From Methylobacterium sp. 2A (GTDB taxonomy: Bacteria; Pseudomonadota; Alphaproteobacteria; Rhizobiales; Beijerinckiaceae): a stretch of DNA of 64,000 nucleotides. The position numbers and the translations under genes are program-made. The stretch is taken from NCBI RefSeq assembly GCF_009806555.1, contig NZ_VUOK01000036.1, forward strand, positions 1 through 64,000, given 5' to 3'. This document shows positions 56,341-64,000 of this stretch, in pieces; position 1 is the stretch's first letter; every line of letters starts with the position of its first letter. Under the pieces are notes generated by a model. It was not told the origin of the DNA. It was given only the letters and a program-made list of their open reading frames with translations, and did no database searches.

Positions 56341-57459
56341 ATGCCGGATCCCGGGAAGCAGGTCCCCGCGGTGATGCCTTACCTGCCGCAGCTCGACGGG
56401 GTGCGGGCGCTCGCCATCCTGATCGTGTTCGCGGCCCATTGCGGCTACAGCCACGTCGTCCCCGGGGGCTTCGGGGTCACGGTCTTCTTCTTCCTGAGCG
56501 GCTACCTGATCACCACCCTGCTGCGGATCGAGCGGGCGCGGACCGGCGCGGTTTCGCTCCCGGCCTTTTACCTGCGGCGGAGCTTGCGCATCCTGCCGCC
56601 GATGTACCTGACCCTGCTCGCCGCGGGCGGGTTCTACGCGCTGGGGCTGCTCGACTGGATGCCGGTCGAGCCGGCGGCGATCCTCGGGCAGGCGACGTTC
56701 CTGACGAACTATCCCGGCCTGTTCGGTACCGAGGCGGTGCTGCCCGTGCCCCTCTGGAGCCTCGCCATCGAGGAGCATTTTTATCTGATCTTCCCCCTGG
56801 CCTTCAGCCTGTGGCTGGGCCGCCTGCGACCGCGTCGGGCCGCACTTGCCTGCCTGGGGATCTGCGCCGCGGTCCTGGCGATCCGCTGCGTCAACGTCTG
56901 GCGGCTCGCCGATTACAGCCTGAACTATTCCTGGACCCATACCCGCATCGACGCGATCCTGTTCGGCTGCTGCCTCGGCCTGTGGAACAACCCGGTGATC
57001 CCGGCTGACGCAGCGTGGCGGCCGAAGGGGTGGCACGTGGGCTTCAGCCTTGCGGTGATCCTCGCCACCCTGGCGCTGCGGGCGCCCGCCTTCCGCGAGA
57101 CCCTGCGCTACACGCTCCAGAGCGCGGCCCTGTTCGTGCCCTTCGCCTACCTGCTGCACGGGGAGGGACCCGCGGTGCGGCTGCTGGCCGGCCGGCCGAT
57201 GCGCCAGCTCGGGCTGTGGTCGTACAGCTTCTACCTCGCCCACATGGCCGTGGTGGCGCTGGTGCTGCACCTGTGGCCCAGCCTGCACGGCCTGTCGCTG
57301 ATGCTCGCGGCCTTCCCGCCGACGCTGCTCTGGTGCTGGGGGATGTACAATCTCGTCGAGCGCCCCTGCGCCCGCCTGCGCCGCCGGCTCCTGACCGAAC
57401 GACCGCCCGAGCCGATCCTGGCCGACGGGGGGCGGCAGGCCGGGGTCACGGCCGCCTGA
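56341..57459 (+). CDS. Acyltransferase family 3 membrane protein
   Basis: A 372-residue inner-membrane acyltransferase of the AT3 type. About ten hydrophobic segments are visible. LDGVRALAILIVFAAHCG supplies the catalytic-type His, and YLRRSLRILPPMYLTLL supplies the conserved Arg-rich loop. It adds acyl groups to extracytoplasmic sugars such as O-antigen or glucans. Acylation of glucans made by the nearby OpgGH is a natural guess but unproven. It overlaps the end of the xylanase gene by 14 bases. Confidence 0.88.
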   Translation: MPDPGKQVPAVMPYLPQLDGVRALAILIVFAAHCGYSHVVPGGFGVTVFFFLSGYLITTLLRIERARTGAVSLPAFYLRRSLRILPPMYLTLLAAGGFYALGLLDWMPVEPAAILGQATFLTNYPGLFGTEAVLPVPLWSLAIEEHFYLIFPLAFSLWLGRLRPRRAALACLGICAAVLAIRCVNVWRLADYSLNYSWTHTRIDAILFGCCLGLWNNPVIPADAAWRPKGWHVGFSLAVILATLALRAPAFRETLRYTLQSAALFVPFAYLLHGEGPAVRLLAGRPMRQLGLWSYSFYLAHMAVVALVLHLWPSLHGLSLMLAAFPPTLLWCWGMYNLVERPCARLRRRLLTERPPEPILADGGRQAGVTAA

Positions 57460-58624
57460 GCCTGTCCCGCGCGGCTGTATGGTCCGGCGCCGCCGCGAAG
57501 GCGGCCTTCATCGCGTGCCAGAGGGGCTTGCGCCGGAACTGCGAATCCAGCGGCAGGGCGCGCTGGGGCAGGCCGTCGGGCCGCTTGCGGTAGGGGTGGT
57601 CGTTCAGCCACGTGTCCGGGTCGTAGATGTCCCAGGTCAGCACGTCGAGCAGCGCCGGCTCGTCCAGCACCACGTCGAGGTAGCGCCGCGCGAAGTCGGC
57701 CACCATCCGGTCGCGGGTCGGCACGTCGGATGGGAAGGCGCGGTCGTCGATGTCGAACTCGGTGATTTCGATCCCGAGACCCATCTGGCCGATCTCGCGC
57801 AGGAAGCGCCGCAGCTGGCTTTGGTCGATCGGGATCGTGCTGGTGAGGTGCGATTGCAAGCCGAAGCGCCGGATCGGCACGCCCCGCGACCGCATCGCCT
57901 CCAGCCGGCGCAGGACCCTGGTGCGCTTGGCCTCCATCCAGGGCGCGCCCTGCTCGACCGCATCCTCGTTCCACGTGCCGGCGGCCGCCGGATCGGTCTC
58001 GTGCAGGATGCGGAAGGCGAGATCGACGTAACCGGGTCCGATCGAGGCGAGCCAGGGCGAGTCGCGCAGGCCCCCGCCGCGGTCTGGGTCGGCCTCGTTG
58101 CCGAAAATCTCGTTGACGACGTCCCAGGCGACGATCTGCCCGCGGTAATGGCCCGCCACGGTCTCGATCCAGCGCCGCATGAAGTCTTCGCCTTGCGCCG
58201 CGCTCGCCCGTCCGAGCAGGGGGCCGACCCAGGGCGGGAGCGCCGCGTGCCAGATCAGGGTGTGGCCGCGCATGCGCTGGCCGTTGCTCCTGGCGAAGCG
58301 CAGGATCGCGTCGCCCCGGGCGAAGTCGGTCCTGCCCGGAGCGGGCATTACCTCCTCCATCTTCATCTCGGTGCCGCAGACCAGGATGCCGCATTCCCGC
58401 GCCACCGCCTGCCGGTAGGCGGGCGTGGAATCGAAGCGGTGGAACGGCACCTCGCAGCCGTAGAGCAGGCCCTTCGCGGCGGCCGCGGCCTGGAGGCTGT
58501 CGGCCGACCAGGACGGGCGGCCGGGCGGCCCGAACCCGCCGGGCGTGGCCCCCCGCGCCGCCGTGGCGAGCCCCGCGCAGGCCATCCCGGTCAGAATGGA
58601 TCGGCGGCTCGGACGGATCGGCAT
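57446..58624 (-). CDS. Endo-1,4-beta-xylanase, GH10
   Basis: A 392-residue glycoside hydrolase family 10 enzyme. A twin-arginine-type signal (PSRRSILTGMACAGLATAA) directs export. The acid/base Glu is in WDVVNEIF (about 169) and the nucleophile Glu in ITEFDIDD (about 288). It would cut xylan in plant walls, suiting a plant-associated bacterium. ATG at 58624 is chosen; a longer frame upstream lacks signal-peptide character. It converges on the acyltransferase. Confidence 0.92.
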   Translation of the reverse strand: MPIRPSRRSILTGMACAGLATAARGATPGGFGPPGRPSWSADSLQAAAAAKGLLYGCEVPFHRFDSTPAYRQAVARECGILVCGTEMKMEEVMPAPGRTDFARGDAILRFARSNGQRMRGHTLIWHAALPPWVGPLLGRASAAQGEDFMRRWIETVAGHYRGQIVAWDVVNEIFGNEADPDRGGGLRDSPWLASIGPGYVDLAFRILHETDPAAAGTWNEDAVEQGAPWMEAKRTRVLRRLEAMRSRGVPIRRFGLQSHLTSTIPIDQSQLRRFLREIGQMGLGIEITEFDIDDRAFPSDVPTRDRMVADFARRYLDVVLDEPALLDVLTWDIYDPDTWLNDHPYRKRPDGLPQRALPLDSQFRRKPLWHAMKAAFAAAPDHTAARDRLRRP

Positions 58625-58784
58625 GCCGCATCCTCGGGTTCGGCGGGATCGCCGCCATCGGAGCATGCGGCGGCGGAGGTTACGATCCGCTGAGTCTGCG
58701 GGCCTCCATCCGATCCGGTGCATCAACTCGCCTTCATCCGGGGCTCGCCCCATCTGAAGGGCGCCATCCAGCCGAGGATTTCCC

Positions 58785-59627
58785 ATGAGCCAGCATCCCG
58801 CCATCAGCCCCGGCCGCAGCGCCGTCGTCACGGGGGCCGCGAGCGGCATCGGGCTCGCCGCCGCGCAGGCCTTCGCGCGGGCGGGCATGAATGTCTGGCT
58901 CGCCGACCTGCCCGGACCGGCCCTCGACGCCACTCGCGCCGCCGTGGCCGGACTCGCCGCCGTCGAGGTCCGCGCGGTGCCGACCGACGTCTCCGACCGG
59001 GGCGCCGTGGAGGCCCTGGCGGGCGCCGTCGCGCGGGGCGGGCCGCCCGCCATCGTCATGCTGAATGCCGGGATCGAGGCCGGCGGAAAACTGTTCTCCG
59101 ACGCCGAGACCTGGACGCGGATTCTGGGCACCAACCTCTGGGGCGTGGTCAACGGCATCCACGCCTTCGCGCCCGGCATGATCGAGGGGGGCAAGCCCGG
59201 GGCCGTGATCGTCACCGGCTCGAAGCAGGGCATCACCACGCCGCCCGGCAACGCGCCCTACAACGTCTCGAAGGCGGGGGTGAAGGCGGTCACCGAGGCG
59301 CTGGCCCACGAGCTGCGCAACCGCGAGGGCTGCCGGACCACCGCGCATCTGCTGATCCCGGGCTTCGTCTATACGGGGCTGACCAGGGCTCGCGGCGTCG
59401 CCGAGAAGCCGGCCGGCGCCTGGACGCCGGAGGAGACCGTGTCGTTCCTGCTGGAGCGGCTGGCGGCGGGCGATTTCTACATCCTCTGCCCGGACAACGA
59501 GACCACCCGGGCGCAGGACGAAAAGCGGATCGCCTGGGCGGCGGGCGATATCATCGAGAACCGGCCGGCGCTCTCGCGCTGGCATCCGGATCATGCCGAG
59601 GCGTTCAAGCAGCACATGGAGGGGTGA
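58785..59627 (+). CDS. Short-chain dehydrogenase/reductase
   Basis: A 280-residue SDR with cofactor motif TGAASGIG, NAG and the catalytic YNVSK. SerGly in TGSKQGIT may take the Ser role. The C terminus is extended to about 280 residues. It is followed directly by an unknown gene (ATG one base after the stop), suggesting co-translation. Confidence 0.92.
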   Translation: MSQHPAISPGRSAVVTGAASGIGLAAAQAFARAGMNVWLADLPGPALDATRAAVAGLAAVEVRAVPTDVSDRGAVEALAGAVARGGPPAIVMLNAGIEAGGKLFSDAETWTRILGTNLWGVVNGIHAFAPGMIEGGKPGAVIVTGSKQGITTPPGNAPYNVSKAGVKAVTEALAHELRNREGCRTTAHLLIPGFVYTGLTRARGVAEKPAGAWTPEETVSFLLERLAAGDFYILCPDNETTRAQDEKRIAWAAGDIIENRPALSRWHPDHAEAFKQHMEG

Positions 59628-60101
59628 ATGGCCCGGCGGCCGCGCCCGCCGGCGCGTGTCAAGGAGCCCATCTTCGGGCCGCCGGCCACGACGGCGCGGG
59701 CGGCCTTCATCCGCTTCGGCAACGCCCTGCACTGGCAGGCCTATTTCGCGGATGCCGGTCTCAGGCCGGCCATGGGGCAGGTCGGGGATGATGGTCGGGC
59801 GATTTTTGAAGCCGCGCTCGCACGGCTGCAGAAGGCGGAGCATCGCCTCGTCGCGGCGTTCATCACCGAACTGACGGACGGCACCGTGACCTTCGCGGAG
59901 GCGCAGGCGATCTGGCGGGAGACGGAAGGCGACACGATGCGGAGCGTGTGGACCGACCCGGACGCGTTCCTGCGCTTCCTTCTTACCGTGCGCGACCGGA
60001 TCGATCCCCACGCCTGGGCGGCCGGCAAGCCGCGGTTCCGACCGGACCCGACGACGCGACACGCGCGAAGACGGCGCGCCGGCCTACCCCCCGGCCGGTG
60101 A
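59628..60101 (+). CDS. Unknown protein following the SDR
   Basis: A 157-residue soluble protein, mostly helical (RAIFEAALARLQKAEHRLVAAFITEL), with a basic N terminus and a basic C terminus. No family recognised. It starts at the base after the SDR stop, so it is likely translated together with it, and its last 18 bases overlap the end of the ADP-forming acyl-CoA synthetase gene on the other strand. Confidence 0.72.
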   Translation: MARRPRPPARVKEPIFGPPATTARAAFIRFGNALHWQAYFADAGLRPAMGQVGDDGRAIFEAALARLQKAEHRLVAAFITELTDGTVTFAEAQAIWRETEGDTMRSVWTDPDAFLRFLLTVRDRIDPHAWAAGKPRFRPDPTTRHARRRRAGLPPGR

Positions 60102-62774
60102 TCCACCCGCCAGCGGCAGCTGCACCTTCATCAGGCCCGGATCCTCCGGATCGCGCCCCTGCGTGAAGCCGAGGCGCCGGCAGACCGCCAGCATCGGCCG
60201 GTTCTCGGCCAGCACCGAGCCTTCGACCCGGCCGATCCCCTCGGAGCGCGCCCAGTCGATCATCAGGCGCATCAACGCGAAGGCGAGTCCGGTGCCCCGC
60301 GCATCGCGCCCCACCGCGATGGCGTATTCGCCGCTCTCGTGGTTGGCGTCGGCGTGGAGACGGACGGCGCCGAGCATGCGCTCGGCTCCTCCCGCATCCA
60401 CCTCGGTGGCCACGAACGCGATGGCGCGGGCGTAGTCGAGTTGCGTCAGGCGGGCCAGGAAGGCGTGGCTGAAGGCGCGCACCGGCCCGAAGAAGCGCAG
60501 GCGCAGATCCTCCGGGTCGAGCCCCTGGAAGAAGCTGAGGAACAGGCCCTCGTCCTCCGGGCGCACGGGCCGCACGCGGATCGTGCGGTTCTTCAGGTTG
60601 AGCGTCCTCACCCATTCCGCCGGGTAGGGCCGGATCGCGAAGCGCGGATGGCCGCGCCCGTGCCGTCCCCGCTCCGAGCGCCCGATCCGCACCCGGGCGT
60701 CGAGGGCGAGCACGCCGGTCTCGTCGGCGAGCAGCGGATTGATGTCGAGTTCGCGCACCTGCGGCAGGTCGGCGGCGAGTTGGGACAGTTTCACCAGCGT
60801 CAGCGCGATGGCCGGCTGGTCGGCGGCGGGCACGTCCCGGTAGCCTTCGAGCCGCCGGGCGACCCGGGTCCGGCCGATCAGGTCGCGGGCGAGGGTCAGG
60901 TCGAGCGGCGGCAGGCCGAGCGCCCGGTCGTCGATCACCTCGACCGCCGTGCCGCCGCGCCCGAACACCACCACCGGGCCGAACACGGAATCCTCCGCGA
61001 GGCCCGCGATCAGCTCCCGGCGCTGGCCCCGGCGCACCATGGGCTGCACCGCGAAACCGGTGACGCGCGCATCCGGCCGCTCGCGCCGCGCCCGAATCAG
61101 GATGCTGCGCGCGGCCTCGCGGACATCGGCTTCGCTGGTGAGATCGAGATGGACCCCGCCGATATCGGATTTGTGCACGATGTCGGGGGAGACGACCTTG
61201 AGCGCCACCGTTCCCCCCGCCGCGATGATCGGCCAGGCGGCCGCTGCCGCCGCGTCCTTGTCGGGGACCAGCGTGATCGGCACGGTCGGGATCCCGTAGG
61301 CCTCGAGGAGGCCGTTCACCGCGATCGGATCGAGCCATGCCGCCCCCTGGCGCAGGGCGCCCGCGATGATCGAGCGGGCGCGGGCCGTGTCGGGGGAGAA
61401 GTCGCGCGGCAGCGAGTCCGGCGTGCGCATCAGGTCGTCCTGCGCCTCGCGGTAGCGCACGAGGTGCAGGAAGCCTTCGATCGCCTCGGAATCGGTGGCG
61501 AAATGCGGCAGGCCCGCGCGCGCGAAGGCCTCCCGCGCCGCCTCGGCATCCCCCAGGGAGACGGCGAAGAGCGGCTTCTTGCGCGTCTGACCGGCGCGGA
61601 CGCGCTTGACCGTGTCGGCGATCGCGTTGGCGACCTCCCCGGCGTCCGACCGCACGGTGGGCACGTGGATCGCCAGCACGGCGTCGCTGATGCGGTCCGT
61701 GAGGATCGGCTCCAGGGCGGCCGCGAAGGCCGGGCCGGCCGCGTCGATGCCGAGATCGAGGGGGTTGCCGGCCGGGTGCCCCTCGATCTCGGCGGCTTCG
61801 GCCATGGTGCCCGCGCGCTCGATCAGCCGGTCGGCGGCCAGCAGGCCGATGCCGCGGCCGTTCGACAGGATCGCCAGCCGGTCGCCGGGGAACGGGCGCT
61901 GGCGCCCCAGCGTCTCGACGGCGGACAACATCTCGTCGAGATCCTGCACCGCCAGCAGGCCGGCCCGCCGGAAGGCCGCGGCGTAGACCGCGTCGGGCCG
62001 GGCCAAAGCCCCCGTATGGGTCTCGCGGGCGCGGGTGTCGGGCCGGTGCCGCCCGGCGCGCAGGACCACCACGGGCTTGGCGCGGGCGGCCGCGCGGGCG
62101 GCCGACATGAACCGCCGGGCATCCGCGACCCGGTCGAGGCACAGCAGGATCGCGCGGGTGCGGTAATCGGCGGCGAAATGGTCGAGACAATCGGCCACGC
62201 CGATATCGAGCACGCTGCCGAGCGAGAGCACCGCCGAGAACCCCGTCCCGTGGCGGGCCCCCCACTCGACGATGGCGGCCGCGACCGTGCCGGATTGCGA
62301 GACGAGGGCGAGATCCCCCGCGGCAGGCGCGTGGGCGAACAGGCTGGCATTGAGCTTGGCCGCCGGCACGGCGAGGCCGGCGCTGTCGGGCCCGAGCAGG
62401 CGCAGGCCGTGCGCGCGGGCGATCCGGTGCGCGGTCGGCCCCGGATCGTCCGGCGCGGAGCCGAGCCGGGCGGTCAGGATCACGGCCGCGCCCGCCCCGG
62501 CCGCGGCCGCCTGCGCGACGACCTCGGGCACCCGCGGCGGCGGAACCGCGATCAGGACGAGGTCGGGGGCGGTTGGCAGATCCGCGATCTGCGGGACGCA
62601 CGGCAGGCCGTCCACCTCCGCGTGGTCGGGCTGGACGGGCAGGATCGCACCGGGGAAGCCCGAAGCCCGCAGGCTGTCCAGAACGCTGCGCGCCACCGAA
62701 CCCGCGCGCGCCACGGACCCGACCAGGGCGATCGCGCGGGGCGCCAGCAGCTTGTCGAACCGGTAGGTGCTCAC
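60084..62774 (-). CDS. ADP-forming acyl-CoA synthetase fused to GNAT acetyltransferase (Pat-like)
   Basis: An 896-residue fusion. The N-terminal CoA-binding domain (MSTYRFDKLLAPRAIALVGS) is followed by a succinyl-CoA-ligase-like domain, an ATP-grasp domain (about 460-690) and a C-terminal GNAT domain (about 710-890) with the acetyl-CoA motif RDARGTGLAFAL. Such proteins acetylate lysines, for example to switch off acetyl-CoA synthetase, although the ligase half is degenerate in the enteric enzyme. Whether it is active here is not clear. Confidence 0.9.
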   Translation of the reverse strand: MSTYRFDKLLAPRAIALVGSVARAGSVARSVLDSLRASGFPGAILPVQPDHAEVDGLPCVPQIADLPTAPDLVLIAVPPPRVPEVVAQAAAAGAGAAVILTARLGSAPDDPGPTAHRIARAHGLRLLGPDSAGLAVPAAKLNASLFAHAPAAGDLALVSQSGTVAAAIVEWGARHGTGFSAVLSLGSVLDIGVADCLDHFAADYRTRAILLCLDRVADARRFMSAARAAARAKPVVVLRAGRHRPDTRARETHTGALARPDAVYAAAFRRAGLLAVQDLDEMLSAVETLGRQRPFPGDRLAILSNGRGIGLLAADRLIERAGTMAEAAEIEGHPAGNPLDLGIDAAGPAFAAALEPILTDRISDAVLAIHVPTVRSDAGEVANAIADTVKRVRAGQTRKKPLFAVSLGDAEAAREAFARAGLPHFATDSEAIEGFLHLVRYREAQDDLMRTPDSLPRDFSPDTARARSIIAGALRQGAAWLDPIAVNGLLEAYGIPTVPITLVPDKDAAAAAAWPIIAAGGTVALKVVSPDIVHKSDIGGVHLDLTSEADVREAARSILIRARRERPDARVTGFAVQPMVRRGQRRELIAGLAEDSVFGPVVVFGRGGTAVEVIDDRALGLPPLDLTLARDLIGRTRVARRLEGYRDVPAADQPAIALTLVKLSQLAADLPQVRELDINPLLADETGVLALDARVRIGRSERGRHGRGHPRFAIRPYPAEWVRTLNLKNRTIRVRPVRPEDEGLFLSFFQGLDPEDLRLRFFGPVRAFSHAFLARLTQLDYARAIAFVATEVDAGGAERMLGAVRLHADANHESGEYAIAVGRDARGTGLAFALMRLMIDWARSEGIGRVEGSVLAENRPMLAVCRRLGFTQGRDPEDPGLMKVQLPLAGGSPAGG

Positions 62775-63171
62775 GGAGTCGCCATCATGGGATCGGGTCC
62801 CGCGGGCCAGTCGAGCCGGCGTGCATGGGGTGTCCCTCGCTCACGTCGGGATCGGGCGCAATCCCGGGCGACCACCGTTCTACCACAGGCCCGACCACAT
62901 GGCGCAGCCGGCCGCCCGGGCAACGCTCAATCGTCCCCATGCGATCACCTGGAACCCGGAGGCCCTGCGGGCTCCGAGCAGATCAAATATCCGGCACGCT
63001 TTATCGACTTCAAGACCGCCGTTATGACCACATGTAATTTGTTCTTGCCATGAAAGTCCTATCACAATAGTAACTGCGCCCCAGTCGCCTGTATCAGGCG
63101 AGCCGGAAACAGATTCCGATTATCCTGCCGCGTGATGGCGCGAGCCCGGAATCGCCAGGAGGTTCAAGGGA
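62775..63171. other. Divergent intergenic region, AT-rich to the right
   Basis: 397 bases between the fusion gene and the MucR gene. The right half falls in GC. It may hold a MucR self-regulatory site, but I cannot place one. No gene. Confidence 0.45.
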
Positions 63172-63585
63172 ATGGATTCCACGGTCGAAGGGCAACCGGA
63201 TTTTCTCACGCTCTCGGTCGACATCGTGTCGGCCTTCGTGAGCAACAATCCGGTCCCCCCACCGGAGCTGCCCGGACTGATCGCCAAGGTTCACGCAACC
63301 CTGCACGAACTCAGCCGGCCCGCGTCCGCGCCGGCCGAGGACCTGCGGCCCGCCGTCTCGGTCCGGCGCTCGGTCCAGCCCGACTACATCGTCTGCCTGG
63401 AGGACGGGAAGAAGTTCAAATCCCTCAAGCGCCACCTGCGCACGCACTACAATTTGACCCCGGACGAATACCGCCAGAAATGGGGGCTGCCCCCCGATTA
63501 TCCGATGGTCGCGCCGAACTACGCCGCGGCCCGGTCGAGCCTCGCCAAGAGCATGGGCCTCGGCCACCAGCGCCGGAAGGGGTGA
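63172..63585 (+). CDS. MucR/Ros family zinc-finger transcriptional regulator
   Basis: A 137-residue regulator with the Ros/MucR zinc finger [27 protein letters not shown] (Cys75, His88, His92). The family is found in alphaproteobacteria and represses exopolysaccharide, motility and other genes; it can act as a nucleoid-shaping protein. Length is normal. An AGGAGG-like site (CCAGGAGGTTC) lies 14 bases before the ATG. Confidence 0.94.
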   Translation: MDSTVEGQPDFLTLSVDIVSAFVSNNPVPPPELPGLIAKVHATLHELSRPASAPAEDLRPAVSVRRSVQPDYIVCLEDGKKFKSLKRHLRTHYNLTPDEYRQKWGLPPDYPMVAPNYAAARSSLAKSMGLGHQRRKG

Positions 63586-63680
63586 GGGCGCGCCCCGGTC
63601 CACAGGTTTCCGGCGCCGGTTAGGTATCGGGCAAGGGGCGCTTGCGAGGGTTCGGAACGCGTCCACGCCCCCGAGACCCG

Positions 63681-64000
63681 ATGCCCGGCAAGCCCAGCCC
63701 CGTCGCCCGCCTGTTCTGGACGGCCGTGATCGGCGGCCCGCTCGCGCTCTGGTACGGTCCGCCCGCCCTGGCGGCCACGGGGTTCGCGCTGCTGTGCGTG
63801 TGGCTGCGCCATCTCGGACGGCCGCGCCGGTTCCGCGCCCGGGTGCGCCGCATCGCCCGGGCGCACGGGGAGACGCTGGCCCTGCGGCGGCGGCAGGAGA
63901 GTTTTCGCGACGCCTACGGCAACTGGATCGAGGACGGCTGGCTGCGCGAGCGCGACTACTTCCTCGACCGCACGGTGCTGCCTCAGATCGGCCCGCGCGA
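63681..64000 (+). CDS. Unknown membrane protein, truncated by the window edge
   Basis: At least 106 residues are visible, with no stop before the window ends. Starting MPGKPSPVARLFWTAVIGGP, it has one or two hydrophobic segments (about 9-46) and a strongly basic stretch (RPRRFRARVRRIARAHG) facing the cytoplasm. No family recognised. It follows the MucR gene on the same strand. Confidence 0.6.
   Translation, partial: MPGKPSPVARLFWTAVIGGPLALWYGPPALAATGFALLCVWLRHLGRPRRFRARVRRIARAHGETLALRRRQESFRDAYGNWIEDGWLRERDYFLDRTVLPQIGPR

Overview
The window is about 70% GC and gene-dense, with almost entirely chromosomal housekeeping content. The ftsK-lolA-xth block, the MucR/Ros regulator at the right end, the cvpA-purF / alr-radA neighbourhood, NnrU, a Tat-type OpgG/D and two candidate GGAAC-N16/17-GGTT (EcfG-type) promoters point to an alphaproteobacterium of the order Hyphomicrobiales. 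Protein style and GC-rich multi-hairpin intergenic repeats fit Methylobacterium/Methylorubrum best. The genus is inferred from familiarity, not from a search. No tRNA, rRNA, CRISPR array, prophage, transposase or plasmid genes were seen.

Layout. 0-7 kb: xth, an acyltransferase, lolA and an ftsK whose protein has no membrane segments. 7-12 kb: nadE, a small conserved-looking protein, a PilZ protein, a HIT hydrolase and a cation-efflux transporter. 12-16 kb: an outer-membrane channel-like protein paired with an acyl-CoA-dehydrogenase-like flavoprotein, then an SDR and a DUF1328 stress peptide behind a candidate EcfG promoter. 16-21 kb: a ClC channel, a Cache chemoreceptor and a class II photolyase. 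21-29 kb: a candidate small RNA with a strong terminator, an NHL protein, an EthD pair, a perfect parS site, an Old Yellow Enzyme, a zinc alcohol dehydrogenase, a soluble PAS-PAS chemoreceptor and an SRAP protein. 29-35 kb: small membrane proteins, a PPOX flavoprotein, a secreted propeller-like protein, NnrU, a YfgM-like protein and Der. 35-40 kb: a TonB receptor, a YbdK-type ligase, an unusually short DHFR and an SDR. 40-49 kb: purF, cvpA, alr, radA, DUF971, moaA and zwf. 49-58 kb: an envelope block with opgG and opgH in divergent orientation, two L,D-transpeptidases, a cupin, an acyltransferase-3 and a Tat-exported GH10 xylanase. 58-64 kb: an SDR with a downstream unknown, a large ADP-forming acyl-CoA-synthetase/GNAT fusion, MucR and a partial gene at the edge.

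Themes. Cell-envelope work (LolA, OpgGH, LDTs, acyltransferases, CvpA) and chromosome handling (FtsK, parS, RadA, Xth, SRAP, photolyase) dominate. The photolyase, photoprotective EcfG-like promoters, a xylanase and two chemoreceptors suit a plant-surface life style, but that is inference. Three families of dispersed palindromic elements decorate intergenic regions, and one copy supplies the stop codon of a gene. I did not find a clear new multi-gene system. The least explained items are the candidate sRNA, the palindromic element families, the membrane-less FtsK, the short DHFR and the expanding in-frame tandem repeats in opgH.
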